Part shown: positions 44,156-57,719 of the stretch, piece after piece
Position numbering within the stretch: the first letter of the stretch is position 1
Layout: every line of letters starts with the position of its first letter
Assembly: GCA_030737835.1 (NCBI GenBank)
Contig: JAUJYN010000075.1
Location: 166,058-230,057 of the forward strand
Length of the DNA stretch: 64,000 bases
Reading direction: 5' to 3'
DNA from: Acorus gramineus
Lineage: Eukaryota; Streptophyta; Magnoliopsida; Acorales; Acoraceae
Translations under genes and position numbers: made by a program
Notes under the pieces: generated by a model
What the model saw: only the letters and a program-made list of their open reading frames with translations
Told to the model about the DNA's origin: nothing
The model's database searches: none

Positions 44156-46206
44156 AAAAATATAGAACAAAAATGAAGACCAAATTTGTTTTATGGACTT
44201 TGAATACTTAGTTCACCAATAACGTTCAAGCATGTTGAATTGTTCAAACATTGATTTGAATGGTCCTTCCATAACCAAAAGAATGGCAATATATCACTGG
44301 CAATAACAAAACATTGGTTGTTCAAACATTTTGATTGATGGAGGCAGTGCCATTAAGTGGTTCACAAAATGCAGGCAAAGATATCTGGGGCCAGAACAAG
44401 TGAACAAATACCAAGACCCAATGAATGGTCTCTTTCAATGACTACTGTATTAATCCATTCTAGCACAGAAGGCAAGGACAATTCATATCAATTGTCCACA
44501 AAATAAGCCTTTTTTAAAGGATGCCAACATATATATTTAAATAAGAGCCAACCCAGCAATATATCCAGTAGTTTCAGTTTAAGAGAGAGGACTCCCAGAC
44601 TTTGTTTTTCCTGGCCAAGTAGAGATGGACTCTGTAAAGGTTCAGTGAGTTCAACCTGTTCAGTATAAGAGCTCAAGAAAATTGTCCATAGGGGGGTCAT
44701 GTATTTCCACTCATTGTAAGCCACATAATTGTTGGGGTACTTTAAATTAGTGAACCAAATTCACCACATGGTCTCTCAAGCTACAGTCACAAAAAGCTTA
44801 CCAAACTTGTTGATATATGGTTGAGATGATTTTTTCTCTATCCATATAAAAATCCATTACATTGATTAGAGGAAAATATCGTGTATAGTCTTGTATACAA
44901 TCTTGTTTACAAACCAATCTTTTTGAAGGTGTATATTTCATTTAATGAAACATGTATATTACAAAGGCATGCCGCATATGTCTTATGGACAAAAAAAGGT
45001 GCTGCAGAAGAAGCTATACAAAAGACTACGGTGATGACACAATACACAATCTTTATTTCTAATTTCAGCATGAATTCTCTTTTCGTTAACTAGATATATA
45101 CTTCATTAGATGAAGCATGCAACTTTTTATATTATAATTATTATTACATAAGTGGTATATATACAATTTATTAAAGTACATATAAATAAAATCAAAGCAT
45201 ATGGGGACTCCATGCAGACCTGGACACAGGACTGTATGTAACATCTTCTCCTTGATTAACATGAAACTAGAGAGACTGTCTGGAGCCTGGCTGGCCCAAA
45301 TATAATGTTTTGTATAGCTGGAGGGTTTGGTGGATGTTTTTGGTACACAAAGATGTGGTCCATAAACTAAATAACTCCTTATAATATATGTATAAAAATG
45401 AAGATCTTATCTTGTTTGTTTTCTTCTTCGTCATCTCATGCACATAAACTATTCACTAGACATGGAGAGCATTGTTGTTTCATTCTTATAAGGCACTTCA
45501 GTCCACTGGCCACTTATTGTTTAGGGACCCAGATGTTCATTTGGTGCAAGTTCTTTTTCACGGTTCACCACACCCAATGAACAATCCAATTTTTTTTTTT
45601 TTTTTTTTTTTTTTTGTAGAGCAAAACATAATTCATCTTCAAATCCATTCATCTATTATTCTCTTCCTGTAACATTGCACCTGTAAAAACCAATCTCCTG
45701 AAAATGAAATGGCTTTTCATTTTGAAATCAAACCCAGCTGCTACAGTATTCTGTAATTTTTTTTTTGGATAAACATCAATATATATAAAATATAAGTTAC
45801 AGTTGATTTTGCTATAACAATTACACTTAACAAGAAGCAAAGCCTCAAACCCGAGACCATCTTAACAAGGCTAGCATTTCTCTACAATATGTAGAGAAAC
45901 CAAATGAGAAAGCGTAAGAAAACACATATTGTACTGGTCAGCCCAGGCTGCACATGATTAACGGTGGTGGCCAACACGACCAGCTCGGAAGCATCCAAAT
46001 CCAAATTCACCAGCAATATTTAATTGTTGACCCACGCGACCATACTGCGTTCCATGTGCATGTCCCAAACCAAGATTTCATGAGCAGATTTCCTTTCAGT
46101 CACCATCACCACGCTTTCTAGTCAGGCGAGTTCTGTACTGTTCTCCGAGTGAAATAAATGAATGAATCTGTATAGGATTGCCAATCGCCATATAACTAAA
46201 ATAATG
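44156..46206. other. Intergenic downstream of the WD40 gene
   Basis: No gene recognised. A 78-codon minus-strand frame (44488-44724) has no known domain. A T31-like run lies at 45586-45616 and an A-run of possible SINE origin near 45757-45767 (minus strand, preceded by GGGTTTGAGGC). The 3' UTR of the WD40 gene must lie in its right part. Confidence 0.35.
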
Positions 46207-49200
46207 TCACATGCGTACAGGCAGTCCATAGTTGTGGAACGATCTGATCCGCCCATCCCACCCAGCCGTAACGATCACCAGACCCCATGCCTGAGACGCG
46301 ACTGTGTTCTGGCAAGAAGCCTTTAAGAACCTGTATTTTGACCTACACAAGGATGGTGAGGCAGTGAGGGGGGTCGAGGTGGGAAGCTTCTCTTCCGGCC
46401 AAGTAGCAGAATCCTTCGAGAGAGACTCTGAGAAGAACCCATGGGTCAGGGTGAAACGACCAGAGGACGACAACATGGCATTGTACGACGAGTCCGATGG
46501 ACTGTTTGGGTCCCCAAAAACTTGCTTTCGGGATGAGTTACCACACCAAGGTATTGCGACAGACGCATTTTCCGAGAAGAAGCGCTCATAAGATGAGATG
46601 GTTTTTGCTTGCATGGGAGTAGGGGTGTCCTGGTTGGATGAGTTCCAGATGTAGACGTTGGAGTCTTCGCTGGCAGAGATGATGTGTCTGCCATCGGATG
46701 TGAATGATGCGGATATCTGACTTCCTGTGTTATGGAAGCCTGAAGAAAGGAAGTAGAAATATGGATTAATGGTGCAGTGGTTAAAGAGATGTAGATGTTG
46801 CGCGGAAAATATAAAGCATTCAATACCTCTGTATTTGCAGATCACGTCTGATTCATCAAGAACTCTGACTTGTGAATCAGCGGAAGTAACCATTAGCTTT
46901 CTTGGATCACTTGGGGAGAACTGGAAGATAATTTGATTTAAAAAAAACACACATGGAAAAGTTGACTTTGAGGGATATAAATTGATTTTCAGTGAATACC
47001 TGAAGACCTGTTATTCTTTTGCCAGGGAACTTCTTTTTGCTCTGAAAGCATATTTGATCCAACAGCTGCAGATGGTTGTCTGGAGAACCATAAGAGTAGA
47101 ATCAAATTAATATCATTAACTAATAATTTATAAATAACAAGAGATATCATTTCAATAGAAATACTCTTCAACTATGAAACTGAAAAGTATGAACTTCCAA
47201 TAATGACCTAAACAATATGAATCTTCCACGGATTACTGAACAAAATGTATAGAACAGCAATAAGGGATTTATGAAATTTGCAATGTGATAATCCACTTGT
47301 TCTACTGGCATTACTTGAGGTTGTTCTTGGTTCAGAAAATGTATGTTTTGGTATTAAATTCCAATTCATATATGCCTCCCATCTCTGACAAAACCACATT
47401 AACTGACTTTCCTATAGATGGAGTACATATTAGACTGAATTTAAAGGCATTTTCATGATGATGCCAGCCAATATTTGAGGTCCATTTTCTCTTTACAGGA
47501 GCGAATAGCCATCATGATCATGTTTTTCAAAAGCTTCACACAAAACTGAGAGCCATAGCACTAGTCATATGCAGCAGGGACATGGATATGATACGGACCC
47601 AGTGACACAACTTTTGGGGGAAAAAAAGTAGGATGCGAAAAAGACAAGGACACAGCAATAAGAATCACAAATATTGAGATTCATCAAAGAACAGGAGATT
47701 AATATTGGCCTACTGGGACAACCAATCAGCTATTGGTTATGATTTCAGCAAATGGGGTTGGGAATTAAGAGAAGATATGGTATCTGGATCATGTGATGAA
47801 GGTGATAAAGTAACATGGTGAACACCTTCAACCAAAGCTTGTCGGTCAGAAGAGCATCATCAGACATTACCATCACCCAGAGGGAATTTTTATACTTATT
47901 CTTTTCTCTTTTCCTCTACACTTTCTGTTCTTGTTCCAGAGAGGTTGCCGTGTATGATGTGTCCGGGGCATGTCATAACTCCTAACCTAGATTTTTTTTT
48001 TTATAATGCGGATGCAGACATGTCCAAGGAGCATTGATGCAGTGTCTGTCAGAGATGTGTCCGAACAGGTACATGGACTGTTTTTAGGTGCTGGTACTTT
48101 AGAGCATTAGCTTTGAATTAATATTTGGAACCACCACATTCAATGCTGCAAGCTATTTCCAACTATTAGTGAGAGATACAGAGAAGCTTGATTAAAAGAG
48201 ATGTTAAGTTTATATTTCCGAAAAGCACATGTCAGTTGCCAAAGACTAGCTGAACTTAAATAACTCAGGTCATGCATCTGAAATAATTCCAACTCTCTCC
48301 GCATAAATCACTTGCACACAGAACATTACAGTCCGACCTAATGCAATGAATTCAACACAATTGACACACTGAAGGCCACAAGATCATAAAAGGAGGGTCT
48401 ACTTGCCCTGAAGATAACCCCCAGAAAACCAACAATTTTAGTGTTCTTTTTCCCTAAATAATTTTTTTTAATATTTGGCCACACTAAAACCCAAAGAACA
48501 ATTTTGGGAATAATACTCCATCTGCCATGCCATCCAAACAATTCCAGGAATAAATATCCATATCAAGAGGTGCAGATTGTTGCAAGGAAGCGCATAATTT
48601 AATTTCCAGAAAAGAAATAGAGTTTAATGGCTATGATGTATTACCTGATGCATCATAAAACCGGCAAGTTCCATTTATGGAGCCAACTATTCCTCCCTGC
48701 CAATAAAGACTTTGGCTCAATATTTTCAGAACAAGGTATCATCATACATTCTTAGATGGCTATTCAGCGAAAAAGAAACATCAAAGAAAATCAACAAACC
48801 TGCCCATCAGGACGGTAACAGACCGCAGTGACAATCTCTTTCACATCAATCCAGTTAACAACCCGACAACCAGGAATGGCCCAAATGCGCACCTTCCCAT
48901 CAATCGAGCCGCTAATGAAGTAATCCTCCTTCACAGGATTGAATTGCACACATGTCACTGCAACATCATCAGGAGCAACAAGAAACACTATGAATTAGAA
49001 AACATATACTGATATTAACAAAAAGGGTTAGTAACATGAACAATAGATGGATATGTATACCATAATCATTGTGACAGAATACTTTGAGGCAGCTGTTGCA
49101 TCCCACTTGCCACAAGCGGACGGTTTTATCCATTGAAGATGAGAGAAGATACTACATAAAAAAGCATTTAGCACGTGTTAAGAAGTTATCTAACAGGCTT

Positions 49201-50370
49201 ACTAAGCCAGATTGAATATACGTTTCTCTCGCTCACCTTATTATCTTTTGACCAAGACAGGTCCAACACATCACCCCCATGGCCTCGGAACTCATGCAAA
49301 GGCCGTTCTGATATCTGGAACACTTCAGGGGGTACAACAACGCAAGCTGACTCCGATGTCTTTTTTATGCCCTTGCAACCGTTCACCTTCTCCTTACCCA
49401 TAAAAATTGGTGCCAATTCAGAAGATGGGTTCACAGTGAAGTATATGCAAGAAGGATCATCGCCAGGAACATCATTGCCATCCGCCCGATCGACCTCCAT
49501 CACCTCCCAAACCCTCACGACCCCGTCTTCTCCCCCGCTAGCCATATATCTCCCATCAGGACTGAACTTCATAGAAAGGATCGCCCTGTCATGGGCTTGG
49601 AACTCCTGCCCCATATAGACTGCAGAGAACTCCCTCGCACGTTTCTTGGAAGGTCGAACCTTTACTCTTCGCATCCTGGCCCTTCGATTGTCATCGAGTG
49701 AACAAAATCCACTCTCATCCCCCTCCCTGTCCATGATGCATGCCGCAACTCCCAATCTCCTCAACCACCCAATGCTCCTCCTCCCCCTCCGATGGCTGCT
49801 CTCATCCAAATCACTCATCGTCGAAGTTGAGACCTCTCTCCGCATCAGCCGTTCGACTAATGGGGACAACCCGAAAGCCCTCTGGTACTCATCTTCGCCG
49901 ACAACCCGACCAGTGTCCACCTCTCGAAGCCGACCCAGATCATCATCCACGATGAACACCTTCCCGTCATCCAAGTTCTTTATACTACACAGGCAATTAG
50001 ACGAAGACCCATCGGACCGAACGGAAGCAGCCGACAACCGGCTCGATGAGAGCCCTCCCTCGGAATCCGTGCCCCGGAGCACCGCCCCGCTATCATCCGC
50101 AGTCCTATCAATCTCAGCCTCAATCTCGCCCTCAATCGAACCCGAAATTTGATCACCCAGACCCATCAATCTCAGGAACCGCCTCCGCCGCTCGTTGATG
50201 CTAACGGGATTGTCGATCCAAACATCGAATAGAGGGTCCCCGGGGACCCAGTTGAGGGAACTAACCTCGCCGTCCGATCGGTGGGCCGAAGAAGGGCTAT
50301 CGATGCTGAGATCGGAACGGGTATCAAAGAAAAGTTCCTCTTCTTCCTCCTCTTTTAACCAAACCCCCAT
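46207..50370 (-). CDS. WD40-repeat protein, plant WDR44-like family
   Basis: Seven exons: 49237-50370, 49061-49151, 48800-48957, 48645-48696, 47000-47079, 46827-46920, 46207-46739. All have GT/AG borders and consistent phases, giving 713 residues. The start at 50370 ([15 protein letters not shown]) is the first ATG in frame. The N-terminal part is acidic, with a basic nuclear-signal-like stretch at about 228-248 ([16 protein letters not shown]). WD repeats begin at 255 ([25 protein letters not shown]) and 357 ([14 protein letters not shown]) and continue through [33 protein letters not shown] and [11 protein letters not shown], ending near [10 protein letters not shown]40 propellers are protein-interaction platforms; animal WDR44 binds Rab11, but the plant role is not established. 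It is the only clear host gene here. Confidence 0.92.
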
Positions 50371-50525
50371 CACCACAGCGTTTCAATCCATGTAAAGAAC
50401 GCACACCAAACAAGACTCCCAGTTCACAAAATCCGTCCTTTTGAACAGTAACGAATGTCCTGAATCCCAACAACAACGAAGAGAATGAAAAAATAAATAA
50501 AAACCCCAAAAAAAAACAAAGACCC

Positions 50526-50719
50526 ACTACAAGTCAATCACAGAAACTGAGACTGCACATATAAAGTTGCGATTTTTAACACGGATCCCGACCTGTCCAC
50601 GATGAATCAAGCCCAAAAGTGCATTGAATTGGAACAACAACGATGACCCACATCACAAATTCCCGATTTTTAAAAAGCCCAGATCACGGAGTGGGGGAAA
50701 GCTAGGGTTTTTGCTCACC
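50526..50719 (-). other. Probable 5' UTR intron of the WD40 gene
   Basis: A strong donor CCCAG/GTGAGC lies at 50719/50718, and acceptor-like sites CTTGTAG (exon from 50526) or ATGTGCAG (exon from 50552) lie between it and the start codon. Leader introns are common in plant genes of this kind. The choice of acceptor is uncertain. Confidence 0.4.
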
Positions 50720-51050
50720 TGGGTCACCGCAGAAAGCAAAGAGGACACCTTCAATTCCAAGAAATCCGTCCGTTCATCAAGGGATCTCGAACTCGCCCTC
50801 ACTAAAAAAAATCAAAAAAATTTTAAAAATCACTAAAAAATAAAATAAGAAGGGGAGAGGGTGCCTCGAAATTCGGGAACGGACGGACCGAAGAACGAGA
50901 TTCAGATGGGAAAAATAAAAAAAAGTTTGGTTTTTGGTGGGTGTGTTTGGGACAGTATGTCTTTCTCGTTCAGCAGCTTCGGCTGTCTAAAAAAACAAAA
51001 ATAAAAACAATATCGTCGTCTTTGAATGCCTAAACTACCCCTACGCAACC
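50720..51050 (-). promoter_or_regulatory. Promoter and leader region of the WD40 gene
   Basis: About 330 bases upstream of the presumed 5' UTR intron, with CT-rich and A-rich tracts, sit between the gene and AT-rich intergenic DNA. No definite TATA box was identified. Confidence 0.35.
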
Positions 51051-51275
51051 CTTTTATTTACTACTGGACCCATTCTTCCACTCCACGAGAAACCACGCTT
51101 TTTTTAAGTGTGTTTACCAAAATACCCTCGTATAATCTTTTTCTTTTTTTTGGTACATTAAAAAGTCAGACAGTTATCACTTTCCCATATCACAGTTTTT
51201 GATGATTTTGGACAAACTGGACTTTTGTATTTCCATCTGGTGTTTCCCCTTATGCACTGGTTTTTTTAGCTTTAA

Positions 51276-51311
<36 letters not shown>

Positions 51312-52173
51312 TTTCAAATAAAAGTTTATGTATTAACTTTTATTGATAAGCAGTGGATATGTATTATTAGGAAAAGTATATTTTATTTTTTATTTTTTTG
51401 GTAAGAATATTTTATTATTTAATGTTTGGATGATTTTTTTGGATAAATGGGTGAAAAATGGGTTGTAAAGATGTTGCATTATTCAACCTCATTTTGTGTT
51501 CACACGTATTTTTATTTTGTTAATGTGAACTTTACTAATTAAGTACATTTTTATTAAAAAGTTAATCATGCTTTGTGCGATTTAATATGTTGCATTATGA
51601 TGTGATAACTGCAATTGAGACCGTAGAACAAACTAAATGTATATATGTAATGGGTTATTGTTTCTTAATATTAATTTGGGCCTAGTTTGTCAACAAAACA
51701 AGATTTTGGGGAAAAGTTACATGAAATTAAAAAAAGTGAAAATACTCAAAAAAATCATCTAACTATTAAAAATATCCAAATTGGATATTTTTAAATTTCT
51801 TCTAAAAAAAATCTTCTTTCACATTCTTGTAAAATCAAATGACTTTATAATTCTTATATTATCTAATATTTAAACATTCTTTCACTTACTATTGTTTCCC
51901 ATCCCAATTAAAGAATGTTAATAAATTTAAAATAGTTTTTATTTTTAATGAATTAAATTTTTTTTTGTGTATATCTGAATACATTATATATAGAGAGTTC
52001 CTTTGTCAAAAATTGATATTATTTTAGGTTTTTTTGGATATTTTTAAATTTATTAGATTTGTTGGGACACTTATGTTTAAAGATTACACAAAAAATCATT
52101 AAGCAAAAATTTATATCTAAAAAAATTGTAAAATTTATTAAGAATGATAAATTTTGACAATATTAACATTTTT
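51051..52173. other. AT-rich intergenic sequence
   Basis: Contains an (AT)n microsatellite at 51281-51308. No gene or paired terminal repeat seen. Confidence 0.4.
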
Positions 52174-53165
52174 AATATGATACTCAAGACAAATTTAACA
52201 TGTAAAACCACTCTCAAATAAAAATCATTTTTACATTGATAATTCTTTTCAATTAGATGAGGGTGAAAATTTTCAATAGGGTGAGAGAGAGTTTTAAAAT
52301 TGTATAAAATAATGTTATTTGTGTCATTTTAAGTTATAAAATTGTTAAAAAGAGATTTTTTTTTTTTTTGTAGAATTCTTAAAGTAGTCATTTTTTTGTA
52401 CATATCTTATCTTCAAAAGACTTTTTAGGTTTTTATCCTTAAAAATTTCTATACATTTCCTTTATTCAGTTTTCTAAAAGTACAAAAAAAAAATCTAAAT
52501 TGGAATAACTTTCCACACTTCATCCGGATTATATATTTTAACAATAATTTATCATGCCATTTATTCTCTTATTAGGTCATGTATCCATTTAGCAAATTAG
52601 GATTTAAGATCCATTGTCATCCAAAATATAATTTCCCTAATACATGCTTTTTGTAACACTCGCATGTTAATATGATACTCGACAGATTTAACATGTAATA
52701 CCACTCTCAAATAAAAATCAAAATCATTTTACATTGATAATTTTTTTCAATTAGATGAGGGTGAACATTTTCAATAGAGAGAGAGTTTTAAAATTATATG
52801 AAATAATGTTATTTGCTTTTAAGTTATAAGATTGCTAAAAGTGATTATTTTTATTTTTTGTAGAATTCTTAAAGTAGTCATTTTTTTGTATATCTTATCT
52901 TTAGATGACTTTTTAGGTCTTTCTCCTTAAAAATATCTATAAATTTCCTTTATTCAGTTTTTTTAAAGTAAAAAAAAAAAACTTCTAAATTGGAATAACT
53001 TTCCACACTTCATCCGGATTTTATTATATTACAACAATAATTTATCATGTCATTTATTCTCTTATTAGGTCATGTATCCATTTAGCAAACTAGGGTTCAA
53101 GATCCATTGTCATCCGAAATATAATTTTCCTAAAACATGCTTTTTGTAACACTCGCATGTTAATA
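52174..53165. repeat. ~495-bp tandem duplication
   Basis: The block from AATATGATACTC to TAACACTCGCATGTT occurs at 52174 and again from 52669, with scattered substitutions and small indels. Shared landmarks include GAATTCTTAAAGTAGTCATT and TTCCACACTTCATCCGGATT. No coding frame. Confidence 0.85.
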
Positions 53166-55399
53166 TTTTGAGAGATTTATTAGGCAATCCCTAGTATTTA
53201 TTTCATTATATTTCACAGTTTTAGAAAGAAAAATATTAAATTTTTTTATGTATTTGTGTTAGTGTAGCAATCTGAAATCTGGTTTGTTTGGCATGGGCAA
53301 GCAGATTGCTAGCTTTACGGCGCACAAAGAGAATGGAATGTGTCACCTTTTTTTGCCTTTTTTTTTCTGTCCCCCTTTTTTGTCTTTTTAGTTGTAAGTT
53401 TGGTTTTTCATGTCCCATTGAGACTTCGTAATTTTTTTTAATTAAAATAAATTGTGGGGTTGAATTTGGTTTATGGGCATCATATTGTGATATATTTTTT
53501 TAATTATTTCTTTGGTAATTGAAAAAAGTTTTCATTTTAAGCAAAAAAATATAAAATTTGTACTCTATATTTTTAGAATATTTAATATTTTTTGTATATG
53601 TCTGTATCTTGAGAGGATCTTCATTAAATAGTGAGATGATGATTTTTATATATGTGTTGCAAATGAAGGGGATGGATCATTTATAGTGAGAATTTTTTTT
53701 CACATGTTTTATCTTACATCAATTAAATATCACATACAAGCAAAATATTTTCTTTTGATATAGAAGATGACTATATGTTTTTGTTTAAATATCACATACA
53801 AATATCTTTTGTTTAAATGAGCAGATATTCATCGAACATTTCAGAGCATTTTGAATAATCAAAATTTGGTAGCTCGGGGAAAATATAAGTGGCAAATGAG
53901 GTGATTGGTAGCATAAGAAAATTTAAAACTAAATTCTATTTTATCATACACCAAAGTCTAAAATGGAATCCATGCAACTTAATGTCACCATATATTTTGG
54001 TCACGGACCAGTTTAATTAGATCGTGGACAAGCTTCGATTTATGTTCAAGTATTTTAACAATTAAATCAAAATTCTGATTGTTCATCCAAAGTTAAATAC
54101 TAATCAATTAATCATTTTAGAACAAATTTGAAACCATCATTTTATGGGCGCTGATACAGTACTTGTCACGTCACTAATGCAGTATATGAAATTATCTAAC
54201 GCAGTATGTATTCTTCTATCTCAATATATACTCTATTACTAAAATGCATTCATTTCTATGAGTATGTGCATCATTTTTTAACAATATAATGTAATTTTAT
54301 TAGCTATGTATATACTTCAAACAAAGAAAATCAAAACATGCATATGTGAACTGCAAATAAGACTGTAACCAGGATTGAACTATCGTTAGTCCATTTCACT
54401 CATTGTAACAAGATATATACATCGTTAATTTTTTTTTACATTTTCTATAAATGATATCATCCAATTCATTAGATTATATTATAAATGTATTCTCATTTGA
54501 ATAGATTTATTATTTGGTAAAAAATTAAAACATACAGGGACTATGTTTTAGATTGTAAACATGGACTGTTTTAACATTTTCCATCCTCAGAGTGCTCATA
54601 GCCCAAGCATAGACTTAGATCAAGTCTATTCATATTATTTTTTATAAAATCCAGTGAATCCCCAATTAAGCTTGAATTAATATTTCCAGCCATAATGAGA
54701 TGTTGCACAGCTCAGACCCATCAACCCATGATCCCAAAAACAACTTGAATAATTAGGTGGACATCAAGAATCAATTATGTGTTAACAAAAAGCATCTGAT
54801 AAAAAAGTTTGTCCCCAATCATTAAGAACCAAGAATTTCCATGGCAGGCAGGGACATTCAGGTAATAATAATATAAGAAGAAGAAAAACAAGCTGCCAGT
54901 AGTATATACAGTAAAACATGTACATCTGAACAAAAACAAAAACCATGTCAAAATATATACACTCACATATATATAGGGGTAGTGTAGTTTGAATTATTCT
55001 TTCTTTGATTGGTAAAAGTTGTTGAGGGGGTCTCAACATGAGATCTTCGTTTTGGAAAATCTTCAGCGAGTCAACGCCGGAAGTTTGACTACGACCACCA
55101 CAGTTTTATTTTTTAATTTGTTTATATTTAATTTGTTGAAACTTGAGAGAGAGATGGAGAGAGAGAACTTTGAAATGTTTGAATTTGACTGCTCTGGTCC
55201 ACTTTATGACTTCTTGATTTGTTGGTATATATATACATCGCCGTCCGTTCTCCCCCCTCCTTTTTGAAAATTGAAACCAATATGATTTTTTCAATAAGAG
55301 AATTTTGATACATCTAATCTTATTTTTAATCTACTTTAATTTTAATATATAAGAAGTGATTAGATGTGAATTATGATGCACCGTGCGGATAGGGGAGCA
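53166..55399. other. AT-rich intergenic sequence
   Basis: No gene recognised. Contains ATATACATCGTTA-like and TAACGCAGTATGTATTC-like motifs near 54190-54430, related to the recurring ATACCTCGTTA motif. Confidence 0.35.
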
Positions 55400-55548
55400 C
55401 CGTGCGGCTTCGTGTATGGACCATTTAATCACGTAGATCTCACGATTGGATGGTTTTATGTTCATCAAACTCTTACCGGTCAGACTGAAAAAGAGACCGT
55501 CCGATCGTGAGATTTGTACAATTGAACGATCCATTCATGATCGCACGG
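55400..55548. mobile_element. Short foldback MITE
   Basis: CCGTGCGGCTTCGTGTATGG and ATCTCACGATTGGATGG at the left pair with the right half (GACCGTCCGATCGTGAGAT and GATCCATTCATGATCGCACGG). Arms of about 56 bp surround a loop of about 40. The right end is followed by a (GT)n(AT)n(GA)n compound microsatellite. Confidence 0.6.
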
Positions 55549-55550
55549 GT

Positions 55551-55597
<47 letters not shown>
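55549..55597. repeat. Compound microsatellite
   Basis: (GT)n, then (AT)n, then (AG)n in direct succession. Confidence 0.85.
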
Positions 55598-55919
55598 GCA
55601 TATATGAAAGTTCATTTGGTATTATATATATATATTTTTTTGGTGAGTAATCTCTATAAAACATGCTATTTTAAAACAGATAAATATGTGCAAACAGTAT
55701 ACAAATATTTCTCTACACGTGCAATGTAAAATTTATCTGTGCAAAAAAATAAGTACTAATAATCAGTGCATCCAAACGTGTTCTGAAAGCCTAAAATGTT
55801 TCAACTCAAATTCATTGAACAAGTGCCGTGTGGTGTCTCAAAATGGAATTCTTTCTAAAATTTTTTTTAAAGGATAATGCATTGGTCCCACGTGAAGTTG
55901 GATATATATATTTTATGTA

Positions 55920-56582
55920 GGGTTAAAGACATTTGAGTTTCTGTAAATATCTATAAATCCATATAATTCCTTGTAAACTTGAAGTAGGACATATAAGTCC
56001 TTTAAACTGTTATGATAAGTCAATTTAGTCCATGAGTTAACCTTTATTCTAATTTGAAGATATATTCTCATAATATTCCATCTGTGTGAAATTAAACACT
56101 CTTATAAATCACAGAAAAATAGAAAAACATATATATCCATTTAAATGACCATCTTGCACCTGATTAAACTCATTTTCACTTTTTTTTTCTTTTGTAGATT
56201 TTAACATTATTATTGCGTACTACTTCATTATTATTATTTTTTTGCTTCTATTTCAAACAATTATAATTGTGAATATGATTTTATTTATGTATTGTATTTA
56301 ATATACTATAGATATTACTTAAATATTTTATTTTACATTTTGATGAGGTGATTACACAAGTTAAAAAGCTCATGTTAATCACCATGTTGTGTATTATGGA
56401 GGGTATAATAGTACAATCATATCTATGGTTAATTTTAACCATGATAGGTTAAAAATGATTTAATAGTAGAGATGTATATTAGGCATTTTCTGTGTTTCTA
56501 AGAATGTAATTGTCCTGTTCAAAGTTTATAAGGACTTATATAGGTTTATAGATGTTTATAGGGACTGAAACGTCTTTAACCC
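55920..56582. mobile_element. Mutator-like MITE
   Basis: Perfect 9-bp target duplication TTTTATGTA at 55911-55919 and 56583-56591. Inverted ends start GGGTTAAAGAC and stay alignable for about 65 bp (for example ATCTATAAATCCATATAA against ATCTATAAACCTATATAA). The 663-bp interior has no coding frame. Confidence 0.88.
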
Positions 56583-56591
56583 TTTTATGTA

Positions 56592-57719
56592 ATAATACAT
56601 GTAGATCAATGAAATGTATATATTCATTTGCATAAAAATAAATGTTAACAGCTTCATAAAGAAAACATATTCTACCAGTTCTATATACTTATTTGTGCAT
56701 GTAAAATAATTAGCAATAAATAATTAATTTTGTATGAACGTATATGCATACAACACAAATAGCCATGCATTAATTGGACTGAAATGGGATCCAAGTAATT
56801 GGTGTGATTACACGCGATTTAATAATAATCTCATATAAACAGTGCCATGTATTACGACGCGTAATTATGAATATGTTGATCTATTCCATTAAATGGACCG
56901 CCCAAAAGCGTCTACTAAAATGGACTTCTTCTTTTCTGAACCGTTCGTTTTTCAAATCCACCCGAGTCTTTATTATTATAATAAAATAAAAAAGTAGAAT
57001 AATAATAAAAAAAAAAAAATCATGTAACGTTTAACTTTTAATAAAATCTATATATCCCATCTAAAAACATTCATATAAATTTAAATAATTTTTTAAATTA
57101 AATTTTTATTAAAAGATAAAGAATATTCTATTTGATTAACCATTTGAAAACAAAAAACCAACCGATCATCAAATCAGGGAAACCCGGATGACCGTCGGAT
57201 GAGTTAAATAGACGGCCAGGATTCACGCGTCCGTCGCCCACTCGAAAGACCTTTCTTTTGTTCTCATGCGCTGTTTCGGGTGGTCCGAGATCGACCCATG
57301 TTTTATGGGGTGGGGTGGGGGAGTAGAAACGACAAATTCAGAAAATGACTCTAATACCCTCGTTCCCTTTCGCTGCCAAACAAAGTAAAGTGAGGGGTAT
57401 TTATGTCCTTTAGTTTTTAAAAGCGAGAGTCAACGGGTCGTGGAATGACCACGTGTAGGATAAGACGAAGCGGGGATTTACCACGTTATCGTCTCGTTTG
57501 GGTATACGTGGACGCGCATTATTCAGACACGTGGCAGAGAGAGTTAGATGTACGGACGAAGTGGGGATGGCGGTGAGATCGGACGGTGGAGATGGGAGAC
57601 TGCGATGTTCGCTAACAGCCGAACATTCGCGAGCGTCGGTCGCACGTGGAGCTGCACGTGCGGGATGAGAGGGTCACGCTGGGTTCCTTCTGTGATTTGG
57701 GGTTTTATATTATAGTTTT
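56592..57719. other. Intergenic; GC-richer block at 57170-57700
   Basis: The right half contains CGTCGG, CACGTG and ACGTGG motifs, like a plant promoter or an old element, but no gene follows it in the window. Confidence 0.35.

Noticed and set aside
45757..45900. Possible SINE on the minus strand (GGGTTTGAGGC box, A-tail)
   Set aside because: The 5' end and target duplication could not be found.
49175..50395. Plus-strand frames (up to 168 codons) opposite WD40 exon 1
   Set aside because: Antisense shadows of a strongly supported exon.
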